64,000 bases of DNA from Paracoccus sp. DMF-8 (GCF_029309835.1 NZ_JARJHL010000018.1:62001-126000); one strand, 5' to 3'; positions 8,295-18,639 are shown, counted from the stretch's first letter. Notes: a model not told the origin generated them from the sequence alone. Numbers and translations are program-made.

Positions 8295-10836
8295 TCCTCG
8301 GCAACCTCTCGGATGAAGGCCCGGACCAGGGGCGAGCCGTCCACCAGCCGATAGGGAGTGAAGCCGGCCTCCTTGCGGAAAAAGCCCTCGTCGGCTGCGG
8401 TGTTCAGCGTGACGCGCCCGGCGCCAAGATCGGCCAGCCGTTCCTTCAACTGCGCGACCGCACCCTGATTGACCGCGTCCCCCATGTCGCGGGCGGGCGA
8501 GCCCTCGGCCGGCGCAAGCCCCGAGGTCAGCAACCCGCCGTCATTCATCAGATGATAGCCAACGGCGACCTTGCGGTTGATCAGCGGGTCCATCCCGTCG
8601 CCCTCGGCCCGGATCGGGCGGGCGATCATGTCGCGATAAAGCCCGGTCTGAAGATCCCAACCGGCCTCCATCCGCCTGCGCCGGCCTGCGGTGCCGCTTT
8701 TCTTGCGATCGACCACAAGCAGGCTGCCGTCGACCAGTTCCAGGATCGCGTCGGCCTTGCCATGCAGGCGGATGCCATGCGCCTCTCCGCGCAGCCAGAT
8801 CTCGTTGCCGATGATCTTCGCGCCAAGCGCCAGGAGATGCTCGCGCCAGCGCAGGGCGGATTGCAGGATATCGCGCTCCAGCCCCCGGCGCTCCATCTCC
8901 CACGAGGCGCTGCGCAGGAAACCCGCGTGACGGGTCAGCGCGCGGTCACAGGCGTCGGGGACGGCTTCGAGCAGAGCTTCGGATGTCGGTAACTCCTCAC
9001 CCGGCGGAAAGACGTGTTCAAAGACATCATGGGCGATATTGCCCTTTGCCATGACGTCCAGATCCTCGGCGCACCATGACATGTCGCCGGCGCCCAATTC
9101 GTCCAGCAGCCATGCCAGCGGGCTGACGATCAGCACCTCCAACCGGCTTGGCGATTGCGGCTTCGCCGTGCCGTCATCCTCGCGCCGAAGCGAGAGCAGA
9201 TCACGGCCGGGAAAGGTCAGCGCCTTGGGTAGTTCGGGGGCCTCGGGAACGGGGGCAGGGCGTGATGCGCCACCGGCCAGGCGTGCGGCGGCAGGCGAGA
9301 CAGGTCGATGATCAGGTCCGTCGCGTCCGTCACATCCTCGATGGTGCGCGCCACCAGGGACAGCCCCGCCGAGGGGGCCAGCCGTGCCCCGGCAAGATCG
9401 CGCCACGGGACCAGAAAGGTCACGCTGCCTCTGGTGGCCTGAAGCTGCTGGTCAAGCAGCGACAGGCTGCGGGCCAGCCCCTCGGCCCGGCCTCGCAGTT
9501 GCAGGCTGGTGGCGGCACGGATCGCTGCGATCTCGCTGTCCAGAAACAGCGGATTGGCGCGCGGTCGGGCGGGATAAAGCCCCTCGGTGAAATCCGCGAC
9601 GATCAGATGCCGGCAGGGCCGCCACGGGCTTTCCTGCGCAAGCCAGAGGCTGACGCCTTCCAGGTTGCGGACCGGCTCGGGCATCATGGGCGGCATCACC
9701 TGCACGCTGCGCAGGATCACCTCCCAATCCGGACTGCCCTCGCCCATCGGGATCGGCAACCGGGCGCGCAAGGCTGTGCCTTCGGGCAGGCGCTCGCAAA
9801 TCCGGTCGATCAGGAAGCGCAACTGCGGCAGGCTGGAAGCCGAGGCGCGGATGTCATCCCATAACGCTTTGTGGTCGGGAAACGGGTCGAGGCTACGGCC
9901 ACGGAAATCGCCGTCCATCAGGGCCTCGGCCAGGTCTCGGCCCGTCTGCGCGCTCCACGGCATCAGCGGCGACAGAGCAAGGCTGGCCACCACCATTGCA
10001 GGCGTCGGCGTGCGTTTTGCCAGCAGCAGATGCAGCGCCGCCTCGCCCAGCGTGTCACGTTCCGGCAAGCTGGCGGGCAGGCCCGACAGCGGCACACCCT
10101 GGGCGGCAAAGGCGCGGGCAAGCTGCCGCGGATCGCCCGCCGTCATCACCGCGATTTCCCGCGCGGGGCAACCGCCCCCGATCAATGCGCGGGCGCGGGC
10201 AGCGGCGAAATCGGCGCAAGAGGCCGGATCGCGCAAGCCGAAGAACGCCAGACTGTCATCGGCTGGCGCGGCGTGGATTTGCGGGACGGTCAGCCCGGCT
10301 TGCAGCGCATAAAGGCGCGTGCCCTCGGGTGCCGACCGATCGGCCGGGGTCGCCGGAACCGAGCCGAACTCATCCCGCAGCCGGTCGTAAAGCGCCCGCA
10401 TGGATGCCGGGGCCAACGGGTCAAGCGAACCCTCGACCACCGGCAAGGGGCCAAGAAACCGCCCATGCGGCAGATGCAGCACATGGCGCACCGGAGCAAG
10501 CCCCTCTGGCAAAGCATCCCCCATCCGCCGCCAGAGATTTACCAGCGCCGAAACGTGACGCCTTGCCCGCCCGTCAGGCAAGGCGTCGATCTGCGGCACC
10601 CGCAGGTCAGGCGTGGCAAGCACCAGATCCTCCAGCGCCAAGACTACCGCCGAGATCGTCTCTACCGGCGCATTGGCCGTGCTTTCCGCCCAGACCGGAT
10701 CGGGCGAGGCCGCAATCACCCGCCCCGGCGCCCATTCGGAGGGCCGAGGCGCAAGCGAAAGCTCGGCGAGGCGCGTATCGGTCAGGCGATAATGCAGGCC
10801 GGAATGAGGGTCGGCGGTGAGGAAGGGGTAATGCAT
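8291..10836 (-). pseudogene. AddB-like PD-(D/E)XK nuclease, one frameshift as read
   Basis: Two overlapping frames make one protein of about 848 residues. The N-terminal part (10836 to about 9240) contains AddB-like sequence such as LIVADFTEGLYPARPRANPL and FLVPWRDLAGARL. The C-terminal part (about 9250 to 8291) contains the nuclease site: GNIAHDVFEHVF, GKADAILEL, then LVVDRKKSG and QTGLYRDMI. The switch falls between G runs at 9236-9240 and 9250-9254 and is equivalent to one missing base, so it may be a sequencing error. The gene ends in a 4-bp overlap with the AddA-like gene and starts 16 bp after the preceding gene. A divergent, truncated paralogue of its first 75 residues lies at 21551-21925. 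The partner role in an AddAB-type complex is inferred. Confidence 0.75.
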
Positions 10837-10852
10837 GGCGTTACTAGCTGGA

Positions 10853-11542
10853 CTAACTGTCTAAAATGGCGCAAATCCCAAACGCTGCTGGCCAATGATA
10901 ATCTGTCCATCCACGTGGGATATCAACATCATTCCGAGCATATATCGCATGATATACATCTTCACATATTTCATCGGAAAGTGCTTTCATGTTTTCTTTC
11001 AGGGCGGCAGTCTCGTCGTGGATCAACTTTGCTCGTCGACCAGGAGCATCGCGCCCACGTCGTTCAGGTGCATCTGATTCTATGTGGCCCGAGAAGAAAA
11101 CGACTGATGCCATGCTGACGCCGAAGCCATGTGCCACATCCCGGCATTGCCTCGCGTTGCTCATGGCATCCTTCACCGAGCTGGCCAGAAATGAGTGGCG
11201 GAAAGAATAGTTCGAGTTTTGAGAGAGAGTGAATGCTCGCCTTTTTGCCTCGATCCAGTATACTTTATTGTCAAACTGGATTTCTATATCCATTCGACCC
11301 GCATATGATCTGGGGCGCCCCCTTGTCCCTGTATAGGACTTTTTCTCTACATCCATTTCGCATATGGCCGGGTAGCCGTTCATCCAGGCGGCTGCAGATA
11401 AAAGAGCAGAGTTTGAGTTCTCAACATACCACGCAGGAAGGTCGTCGTTGTGCTCGTAGTATCGATTGTTTAATTCACTCCATGTGTCGACTGTTTTCCT
11501 CCATCCGGCAGGAAAGTTATTTACAATTCTTTCAAAACTCAT
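10853..11542 (-). CDS. Hypothetical protein with a PD-(D/E)XK-like motif
   Basis: This 229-residue protein matches no family I recognise. The stretch GRMDIEIQF followed by KVYWIEAKRRAF (about residues 82-106) has the spacing of a PD-(D/E)XK nuclease core (Asp, then Glu-x-Lys at the end of the next strand). This is suggestive, not proof. The gene and its flanks (about 10850-11640) are clearly more AT-rich than their neighbours, with unusual codons, a sign of separate acquisition. It sits between the WYL regulator and the AddB-like gene, 16 bp before the latter, so it is probably part of the same transcript. It could be an effector, a specificity factor or a replaceable cargo gene. Confidence 0.6.
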   Translation of the reverse strand: MSFERIVNNFPAGWRKTVDTWSELNNRYYEHNDDLPAWYVENSNSALLSAAAWMNGYPAICEMDVEKKSYTGTRGRPRSYAGRMDIEIQFDNKVYWIEAKRRAFTLSQNSNYSFRHSFLASSVKDAMSNARQCRDVAHGFGVSMASVVFFSGHIESDAPERRGRDAPGRRAKLIHDETAALKENMKALSDEICEDVYHAIYARNDVDIPRGWTDYHWPAAFGICAILDS

Positions 11543-11587
11543 GACGGGTCTCTTTTTTCCTATGTGAATCAGTCCGTAACGATTTTT

Positions 11588-12523
11588 TTAGCAATCGGCA
11601 ACCTCCACCTTATCCCCCCACCTATACAGATACCAATTCATTTCCTGCCGCCCTCCGGCACGGAATCGCACCATCAGCGACCCATCCGCCAACCTCTCCA
11701 CCTCCTGCTTTGGATGGAACTGATATGTCGCGGCCTCCTCCGCCACTTCCGGCAAGAATCGCCATTCCACGTCGAAAGGATCTTCGCGCCAGATGCCAAA
11801 ACTCTCTGACAGCCAGTCCTGCAAATCGAAACCCTCGGGTCGTTCATAGGCATCCGGCTCAATCGCAATCCGCTCGAAACCGGCCAATGCGAACAGGCGC
11901 AAATCCTCCTGATATTCGCTCCAGGCCAGCAGATATTGCCGCCCGTCGCCGAACAGCAGCGCGATCGGCCCTAGCCGGGTATCGCGCGACAGTTTTCCCG
12001 AACTGCGCGCCCGGTGATCGGCGCTGATCATGACGCCCGCCAGAATTGCTTCGCGTAGCGCCGACAATATCTCGGGGGCGATCCTTTCGCGCGGGCCGGG
12101 ACGGAAGGCGACGCCGTCGGCCATCAGTTGCGCTTCCAGGTCGGGGGCCAAGCGGTTGCGGCGCGGGCCGGTCAGTTGCGCGCGAATCTTGGCCAGCAGC
12201 CGTTCCAGCACCTCGGCGGTGGGCAGGTCGCCCTCGCGCCGGACCAGCGCCAGCGCGCGGTGGGCGGCGGCCAGTTCGTCCAGCGTCGCCTCCTCCATCC
12301 GGCCAAGCGATCCGGGCGGAAAGCGCCAGCGTTTCTGGCCGCGCTCCTCGATCAACTCCTCAAGCTGGGGATAGACGTTCAGCACCGCGTCGCGCATCCG
12401 CTCGGCCGTGCGGCGGGCGACGCCGAATTCCATCTCGATATCGGTCAGCGAGACGCCTTCGGCCGAGCCTTGCATCATCAGCGCCAGCCGCAGAAGATCC
12501 TCGTGCCGTGCATATCGCGTCAT
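11588..12523 (-). CDS. WYL-domain transcriptional regulator
   Basis: A 311-residue protein with an N-terminal winged helix (LTDIEMEFGVARRTAERMRDAV, about residues 22-45 in broken form) followed by a central WYL domain; GPIALLFGDGRQYLLAWSEY and RLFALAGFERI are typical of that Sm-fold ligand-binding domain. A C-terminal WCX-like segment ends in MNWYLYRWGDKVEVADC. The start at 12523 has GGGGG at the right distance; the longer upstream frame has no support. WYL regulators often control defence genes and may sense nucleic-acid ligands. Here it lies between an AAA ATPase gene (49 bp upstream) and the nuclease genes, so it probably controls this cluster. Confidence 0.85.
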   Translation of the reverse strand: MTRYARHEDLLRLALMMQGSAEGVSLTDIEMEFGVARRTAERMRDAVLNVYPQLEELIEERGQKRWRFPPGSLGRMEEATLDELAAAHRALALVRREGDLPTAEVLERLLAKIRAQLTGPRRNRLAPDLEAQLMADGVAFRPGPRERIAPEILSALREAILAGVMISADHRARSSGKLSRDTRLGPIALLFGDGRQYLLAWSEYQEDLRLFALAGFERIAIEPDAYERPEGFDLQDWLSESFGIWREDPFDVEWRFLPEVAEEAATYQFHPKQEVERLADGSLMVRFRAGGRQEMNWYLYRWGDKVEVADC

Positions 12524-12572
12524 CGCCGCCCCCTTTGCGTTTTTTGCAAGGTGACCCGAGGGTTGCATGGGG

Positions 12573-14577
12573 TCAACGGCCAAACCCAATGGGCCGGGGC
12601 GCTCCCTCCTTAGCCTCGACCTCGCGGGCAAGCTGGGTGAGGATCTTGTGAGGGTCGGTTTCCGCCAGCGCGCGCATCCGGCGGGCGACATTGGCGAAAT
12701 CGCCGGGCGTCAGCCGGTCCAGCGCCAGCAGCCCCGCCGGGGCCTCGCCGCCGAAATGCGCGCTCCAGGCCAGCGGCAGCTGCGCGGGCGTCAGCCAGTC
12801 GAAACGGATGCGGAAGGTGAAGCGGCGCTGCGTCGCCGGGTCCAGCTTTTCGACGAAGTTCGTCGTGCAGACGAAGGGCAGCGGGTGGCTTTCCATCCAG
12901 GTCAGCATCTCGTTGACCTGGCTGACCTCCCAATTCCGCTCTGCGCTGCGGCGGTCAGAGAGCAGGCTGTCGGCCTCGTCGAAGATCAGCAGCGCGCCGT
13001 CTGCGCGGGCTTCGGCAAAGGCGCGGGCGATGTTCTGCTCGGTGCCACCGACCCACATCGACATCAGGTCCGAGGCGCGCTTTTCGATCACCGGCAGGCC
13101 CATGACGCGGGCCAGATGGCAGGCCCATGCGCTTTTGCCCGTCCCTGCCGGACCTTCCAGACAGAAGGACACGCGCTGCGAGGCGTCGGGGTGCGATAGC
13201 CGCCCCTCCAGCCGGGTCAGGTCGGTGTCGGCATTGGCGAGGCCCGGCTGCCGATGGCACTTCGCCGTGATGTTTCGGCGCGGGATCGGTGCCGCCATTC
13301 GCCAGCCGCGAGGCCGCGCCAAGAACCCGCCCGACAACCCTCTCGCCGCCGTCGCAAAGCCGCGCCACCCGCATCGCATCCGAGACCAGCGCCGGTGCAA
13401 GGTCATGCGTCTCGGCCAGATGAGACAGGGCTTCGGGGGCGATGCCCGAGGCATGGCGGGCCTCGAGCCGCTGCCAGATCCGGCTGCGCACCTTGCCCGA
13501 GGGCCGGCGCATCTGCACCGAATAGGTCATCCGGCGCAGGAAGGCCGGGTCGCAGGCGCTGACCGAATTGGTGGTCCAGATGGTCGGGACCGGGTTGGTT
13601 TCCAGCAGGCGGTTGCTATGGACCTTCGAGGGCTGGCTATGGCCGAGGAACAGCATTGCCCCGCCGATCAGGTCTTCCATTTCGTCGAACAGCAGCACCG
13701 TGTCGCGCAGCGCGCCCAGCATTCGCCCGGCGATGCCAAGCTCGGTCAGGCGTTCCCGGCGCGATGGCTCGTCGCCGCTCTCATCCGTCTCGCCGATGGC
13801 CCGCAGATGCGCGCCGACCTCGCGCGCCAGAACCTTGGCGAATTCGGTCTTGCCGGTGCCGGGCGGACCATAAAGCAGGATGTTCACCCCCGGTGTGCCT
13901 GCCGCCAGCGCGCGGGCCAGCAGGTCACGCATGAAATCGGCGTCCCGGCCCAGCCCCTCGAAATCCTGCCATTCTGCCTCGGGCGCGGGGGCCGATGGGA
14001 ACATCAGCGCGATCAGCCCGTCCAGATCCTCGACCTCGGCCAGCATGGCCGCGCACAGCCGGTCGCTGATCTCATAGGGCGGGTTGCGGTCATAATGGCG
14101 CCGTTCGTATTGCAGCAGCCCCGAAGACCGAAGCCGCTGATCCGCCCTCAGCGCGACCCGAACCGCCGTTTCGTCGCAATCGCAGAACTGGGCCAAGAGC
14201 AGGGGCAGCGTAACCTCTTTCGTCTCGATTGCCCCGTCCACGACATGTTCGAAACCGTCGAAGAGCTTGTAGGAGACGACGAAGCAGAGGATGCGCACTT
14301 CCAGCGCCGACAGCCCGAAATGGGCGCCAAGCCGGGCGGCATTCGCCAGCACCTGCGCTCCCTCGCCGCCACCCGCGTCCGGCACCAGGCTGTAGGCCAG
14401 ATCACGGATCTTGTTCCACCAGATCGCGCCGGGCTTGGTCTTGGGACGCTCGGGGCATTCGACCTCGGTCAGGTGTTCCAGCCAGCCGGGCAATTCCTTC
14501 GCGATCCGACTGGACGGACCGAAGCGCCCGGCAAGACGCGCGACCAGGTCGAGGGCAAGATATTGTTCGTGACGCAT
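12573..14577 (-). pseudogene. Double-AAA ATPase, one frameshift as read
   Basis: Two frames join near 13255 to give a protein of about 667 residues. An N-terminal helical region of about 200 residues precedes AAA domain 1, with Walker A YGPPGTGKTEF, Walker B LLFDEMEDLI and TTNSVSACDPAFLRRM. AAA domain 2 follows, with GPAGTGKSAW, LLIFDEADSLL and CTTNFVEKLDPATQRRF. Both Walker B acids and arginine fingers are present. The start at 14577 (MRHEQYLAL) has GGAGA 8 bases upstream. The frame change needs one base and may be a sequencing error. It is the first gene of the minus-strand cluster that continues with the WYL regulator and the nuclease-helicase pair. A remodelling or sensing role is plausible but inferred. 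Confidence 0.75.
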
Positions 14578-14653
14578 GTCTTTCTCCGTCGTTGGAGGCA
14601 GCAATAAACAGGCGATGCGTCAGATTCGGACGTAGCTGTCCAGCATATCGGGA

Positions 14654-14682
14654 TTGCGCGATCCGACGGGCTGGCGTATATA
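14654..14682 (+). promoter_or_regulatory. Predicted promoter of the abrB-doc pair
   Basis: TTGCGC at 14654-14659 and TATATA at 14677-14682 are separated by 17 bases, a good sigma-70 arrangement, 30 bases before the AbrB-type antitoxin start. The antitoxin probably binds here to repress its own operon, as is usual for such pairs. Confidence 0.45.
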
Positions 14683-14711
14683 CAAATGAGAATACGGATA
14701 CGGAGATCCCG

Positions 14712-14936
14712 ATGATCGAAACGAAAATCCGCAAGGTCGGCAATTCCGCCGTCATGACGCTGACGACCGAGATGCTGGCCATTCTCGACGCGAAAGAGGG
14801 CGACAGTCTGTTCGTCCTGCGCGGGGATGACGGCAGCCTGAAGATCGCGGCGCATGATCCCACCCTTGCCGAGGCACTGGCCGCAGCCGAAGTGGTCATG
14901 GACGAAAACCGCGACCTGCTTCAGGCGCTGGCGTGA
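14712..14936 (+). CDS. AbrB/MazE-type antitoxin
   Basis: This 74-residue protein begins MIETKIRKVGNSAVMTLTTE, a swapped-hairpin AbrB fold. The following LDAKEGDSLFVLRGDDG completes the DNA-binding domain, and the C-terminal 30 residues form the toxin-neutralising tail. It should bind and silence the Doc-like toxin and repress the shared promoter. The start follows GGAGATCCC with normal spacing. A longer open frame upstream (from 14229) is the shadow of the AAA gene on the other strand. Its stop overlaps the GTG start of the toxin (GTGA), so translation is coupled. Confidence 0.85.
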   Translation: MIETKIRKVGNSAVMTLTTEMLAILDAKEGDSLFVLRGDDGSLKIAAHDPTLAEALAAAEVVMDENRDLLQALA

Positions 14937-15316
14937 ATCCGGCTTGGGTTCCGCTGAGAGCGATCGTCATTATCCACGACCGGCAGATCTCGCGCCACGG
15001 TGGGGCGGCGGGGATGCGCGACGCGGGGCTGCTGGAAACGGGCTGCGCCCGTCCCATGAACCTCGCTGCCTATGACGAGGCGGATCACGCCGCCCTTGCC
15101 GCCGCCTATGCCTTCGGGATCGCGAAGGCGCATGCCTTCGTTGATGGCAACAAGCGAACGGCCTTCGTGACGGCGCTGACCTTCCTGCGCCTGAACGGCC
15201 ACGGCTTCCATCCGGACCCTGCCGAGGGCGTCAGGATGATGGAAGACCTCGCCAGCGGAAAGGTCAGCGAAGCAGGGTTCGCCGCATGGCTGCGGCGCGG
15301 GATCGTCGCGATCTGA
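14933..15316 (+). CDS. Doc-type toxin (Fic/DOC family)
   Basis: A 127-residue protein with the Fic/DOC signature HAFVDGNKRTAFV at about residues 66-78. Doc proteins use this loop to phosphorylate elongation factor Tu and stop translation. The N-terminal IHDRQISRHGGAAGMRDAGLL is the usual Doc lead-in, and the length fits the family (about 125). The GTG start overlaps the antitoxin stop by 4 bp. Pairing of Doc with an AbrB-fold rather than a Phd antitoxin is seen in other genomes. It probably helps stabilise the island. Confidence 0.88.
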   Translation: MNPAWVPLRAIVIIHDRQISRHGGAAGMRDAGLLETGCARPMNLAAYDEADHAALAAAYAFGIAKAHAFVDGNKRTAFVTALTFLRLNGHGFHPDPAEGVRMMEDLASGKVSEAGFAAWLRRGIVAI

Positions 15317-15481
15317 GGGCGGAGCGCATGAGGTCGTCGGGCTTGCCGTTACTGCAGAAACAAATTGCTTTTCATGCCCACACTATCGCGCGAAGCCTGC
15401 ATTTGCGCGCACCAATCCATGACGAGACATTCACCATGCTGCACCAGAATTTCATGAGCAGGCGCTCGCTATAAGCTGGCG

Positions 15482-15754
15482 CCATCAAGCGAGCAGTTTC
15501 AGCGCCTGCTGGCTGATAACGGGATCACCTGCTCGATGAGCCGGGCCGGCAATGTCTGGGACAATTCCGCGATGGAGAGCTTCTTCTCGTCCCTGGAGAC
15601 CGAACGCACGGCCCGCAAGGTTTACCGCACCCGCGACGAGGCTCGTGCCGATGTGTTCGATTACATCGAGCGTTTCTACAACCCGCGCAGACGGCATTCC
15701 AAACTGGGCTACCTCAGCCCCATGGAGTTCGAGGCGCGCGCTATGTTAGCTTAA
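15482..15754 (+). pseudogene. IS3-family transposase (OrfB), C-terminal fragment
   Basis: The frame from 15482 encodes the end of an IS3-type integrase-core transposase: QFQRLLADNGITCSMSRAG, then WDNSAMESFFSSLETER with the catalytic glutamate, then YIERFYNPRRRHSKLGYLSP. The first two catalytic aspartates and everything upstream are missing, and a stop lies shortly before. Only about 90 of roughly 280 residues remain, so the element is dead. The sequence just after it (TGTCCACGAAACCGGCAGCA) looks like the original right end of the IS. It marks an old insertion between the toxin-antitoxin pair and the next gene. Confidence 0.8.
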
Positions 15755-15816
15755 CCTGATGTCCACGAAACCGGCAGCAGCTCAGTCACCGTAAAGAAAC
15801 AGGAGGGTGGACACGG

Positions 15817-16509
15817 ATGATTACCCTGAACGCAAACGAACTGGAGGCGATCGAAAGTCTCGACGGAAGGGCGCTGCGCGATGCGGTTCACGAAGTGACG
15901 GCCTCCCGCAGCACGACCGCACTGAGGCGTCTGGAACTCCACCGCCTCGGTCATTATGTGTCGCGGGCGGAAAGTCGGATTTCTACGGCCCTAATCGAAC
16001 TTGGCAAGGCCAAGTCTTCCGCGAAGGTGTTACGTCTGGAACGGGATCTTTCGGACGCCCGATGGGACCTGATCTCGGCCGTAGATCAGATGAAGGCCCG
16101 TGCTGAGGAGGAAAAACAGGATGCCAACCGGTTCCGGATCCTGGATCGTATCATGGAACCGCCTATCCTCCGGCCCGACATGTCGGTCACCGTCTCCTAT
16201 AGCTGGCGGCCTGCGGGAGAGGAAAATTGGCGTTATGGCAGCATCGGGTTCCGGCATCGTCATGTCGCATCCTTCTACCACCAGGCCGGCTCCGAACACC
16301 GCAAGCCTTCTCCGAGGCAGCGCGAACGAGAGGAGGAGGAAGCCCTGCTCCAAGTTTGGTTCCACCTGCGGGATCTGGCGCTGTTCTCCGTCCGGGACTT
16401 CTTTCGCGACGGGGGCGATGGAGCGAGCATCCCGGAAGAATTTACCGCTGTTACCGAACGCGGCAGCTTGAACAACTTCAGCCTGAGGTTCTGGGAAAAG
16501 CGGATTTAG
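15817..16509 (+). CDS. Hypothetical protein with a coiled-coil N-terminal half
   Basis: I do not recognise this 230-residue protein. Residues 40-110 are rich in heptad-like charged and leucine positions and probably form a helical hairpin. The second half has aromatic segments (VTVSYSWRPAGEENW, FRHRHVASFYHQ) and ends in LNNFSLRFWEKRI. No signal peptide or membrane segment is seen. AGGAGGG at 15801-15807 gives it a strong ribosome-binding site, which supports a real gene. It stands alone after the IS3 fragment, in a typical cargo position. Confidence 0.6.
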   Translation: MITLNANELEAIESLDGRALRDAVHEVTASRSTTALRRLELHRLGHYVSRAESRISTALIELGKAKSSAKVLRLERDLSDARWDLISAVDQMKARAEEEKQDANRFRILDRIMEPPILRPDMSVTVSYSWRPAGEENWRYGSIGFRHRHVASFYHQAGSEHRKPSPRQREREEEEALLQVWFHLRDLALFSVRDFFRDGGDGASIPEEFTAVTERGSLNNFSLRFWEKRI

Positions 16510-16778
16510 CTCGCACGAGCGGAGTTGACGGAGATGGGAGGCGATGCCGAGCACACTTTGCACTGCACTTGTCTTCATCGCCCGCACATGGGTGCCACCG
16601 GCCCGGTCCGTAATGTCGGCAAGGTGAACATCGAAGTTGCTCTGGTCGTCGGGGTCCATGCAGCGTGTTGGCCCGCCGCACATACCAGCGGGATCGAAAC
16701 CGATAGGTTGGGGCGTCTCGATCAAATGCCCTGCTTCATCATGCCCTGGTGGTGCAAATCGTCCAGGGACCTTGCGCT

Positions 16779-17865
16779 TCAGCGGAACACTCCTGGCAGC
16801 CGTTCGATAGCGTGCTGCATCATATCGACCGGCATGCTTTCGCCATATACTTCCTCGTTCACGTCCTCCCCGGCATGACCGACAATGTCCTTCTCCGTTT
16901 GCTTGTCGACCTTCGGGTCGCGCTTGAAGCAGTTGATGGCGTAATGCCGAAACGAGTGGAACACTTTATTCTTTGGGCGTTCGCCGAGCTGCTTTATCAT
17001 GATCTGCCGCCACATGTAATCGATCTTGTCGCCGAAAGAATCCGAGTTGTTGGTCGGGGTCAGGTCCGGGAAAAGGTTCTTCTTCTTTCGCCGGACGACC
17101 TCATCCCGATGTTGGACCAATCCCAGTTCAAGCAAATGGCTGTGGATTGGAACGAGCCGTGGCGAACTCTCGGTCTTGGAGGCCGCGATTCTCGTTGTCC
17201 TTGATATCAAAGCACCAGATGCCATTCACCTCGATGATTTCGTCGACCATGAGAGCGGCAATTTCCTCGCGCCTGGCCCCGGTATAGACGCCGATCAGCG
17301 GCACCCAATACAAGCCATCTTTCGTAAGTATATTGCCGGGGGTGTGGCGCCTTTTAGGCGACCGGTATCCATGCCAGACCGGGCTCTGGAAAATGGCAGC
17401 AATATCTTCCGGGCTGAAAGGCAACCGCTTATCGCGTTCGCGCTTCGTTTCCTTCACATGCAGCAGACCCAGGTCGATGGTCTGGCTGATCAGGATGCCC
17501 TCGCTTTTGGCTCGCCTGATGATCTGGCCGATGTAGCCGAGGTTGCGGTTGATGGTTGCTTCGGACATTCCGATCTTGTCCGCAGGCAAGCCTTGTCCAT
17601 CGGCCAGGATTTGGGCGAGTGTCTTCTCCCGATCCTTGGGGCTCTTGCGATAGCTTTTGGGAAGTGCCCGCAGCATCTCAATAAAGCGGGCAACATGCCC
17701 CTGACGCAATGCGCGGATATCGGTGACGCTGGTTGCCTCGACAAAAAGCATGGCGACGCCCCGCATCTGTGTTTTCATCTCTTCGGACACGTTATTGCCC
17801 TTGCCGTCCAGCATTCGGTCGGTCACAGCCATGAAGTCCGGATCGAATAACTGCTCTTCTTCCGC
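16779..17865 (-). pseudogene. Phage-type tyrosine integrase, N-terminally truncated and frameshifted
   Basis: Two frames join near 17180. The upper part includes a core-binding domain (MSEATINRNLGYIGQIIRRA) and the first catalytic arginine in YTGARREEIAALM. The lower part has FHSFRHYAINCF (H-x-x-R), VGHAGEDV and the tyrosine region NEEVYGES. The frame is stopped just upstream at the IS110 border (about 17866), so a large part of the N-terminus is lost. The order of the remaining motifs is complete. It resembles integrases of genomic islands, and would have been the mobility gene of a second element in this region before IS110 insertion. Confidence 0.75.
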
Positions 17866-18631
17866 AACAGGTATCTAGCAACTGTATTTCTCAGGCGGCT
17901 TGATTTGCCCACTTCAGGCGAGATTTGCAGAGCGCGTTCGCAATCGTGACGAGCTTGCGTGCGACGGCTGTGATGACAACCTTGTGTGGCTTTCCCGCAG
18001 CTCGCAGTCGGTCAGCGAAGGTTTTCAGGATCGGATTGTGATGGCTGGCAACGAGGGCCGCCTGGAACATAACGTGTCGCAGCTGGCGCCGTCCTCCTCC
18101 AATGGCGCGCTTGCCTCGCATGGCGCCGCTGTCATGTGCGATTGGGGCCAGACCCGCAAGCGCCGCGGCCTGCTCACCCGAGAGTTGGCCAAGCTCGGGC
18201 ATCTCGGCGATCAGCATAGTGCTGGCGACGGGGCCGATCCCGGGAACGGAACGCAGGATACCGGCAGTCGCAGCCAGGTCATCATCCGAGGCTATTGTCT
18301 GCTGGACCCGCATTTCCAGCTCTGCAATCTGATGATCGAGAAGGCCTTTCAGCTCGGCGTCCATGGCGTCAAACATTTCCGCGGATCCCAGCTTCCCATG
18401 CGCCTTGATCTGCGCCAGAAGCCGTTTGCGTGTTTCGACGAGCTGTCCACGCTTTGATGCCAACGCCCTGATAAGGCGAAACTTTTCATGTGGCAATACT
18501 CGCCCCGCATCTGGTCGGAATGCCATGAACCGCGCAATGAGTTCCGCGTCGATCCTGTCGGTCTTGGCGCGTGTGCTCCGGCTCGCGGCGAAGGCCTTGA
18601 TCTGTGCGGGCGGCAATTGCCGTGTCGCAAT

Positions 18632-18639
18632 CCCGGCGG
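18632..18639. repeat. IS21 target-site duplication, left copy
   Basis: CCCGGCGG here is identical to 21168-21175. Together they bracket the IS21 element and lie within the IS110 transposase frame. Confidence 0.85.

Noticed and set aside
6816..8354. Long plus-strand open frame (512 codons) opposite the AddA-like gene
   Set aside because: It is the complement of a GC-rich helicase gene with all motifs intact on the minus strand; the plus-strand translation has no recognisable domain.
8291..9406. Programmed -1 frameshift in the AddB-like gene
   Set aside because: The direction would fit, but there is no clear slippery heptamer or following structure, and similar shifts occur in unrelated core genes, so a base error is simpler.
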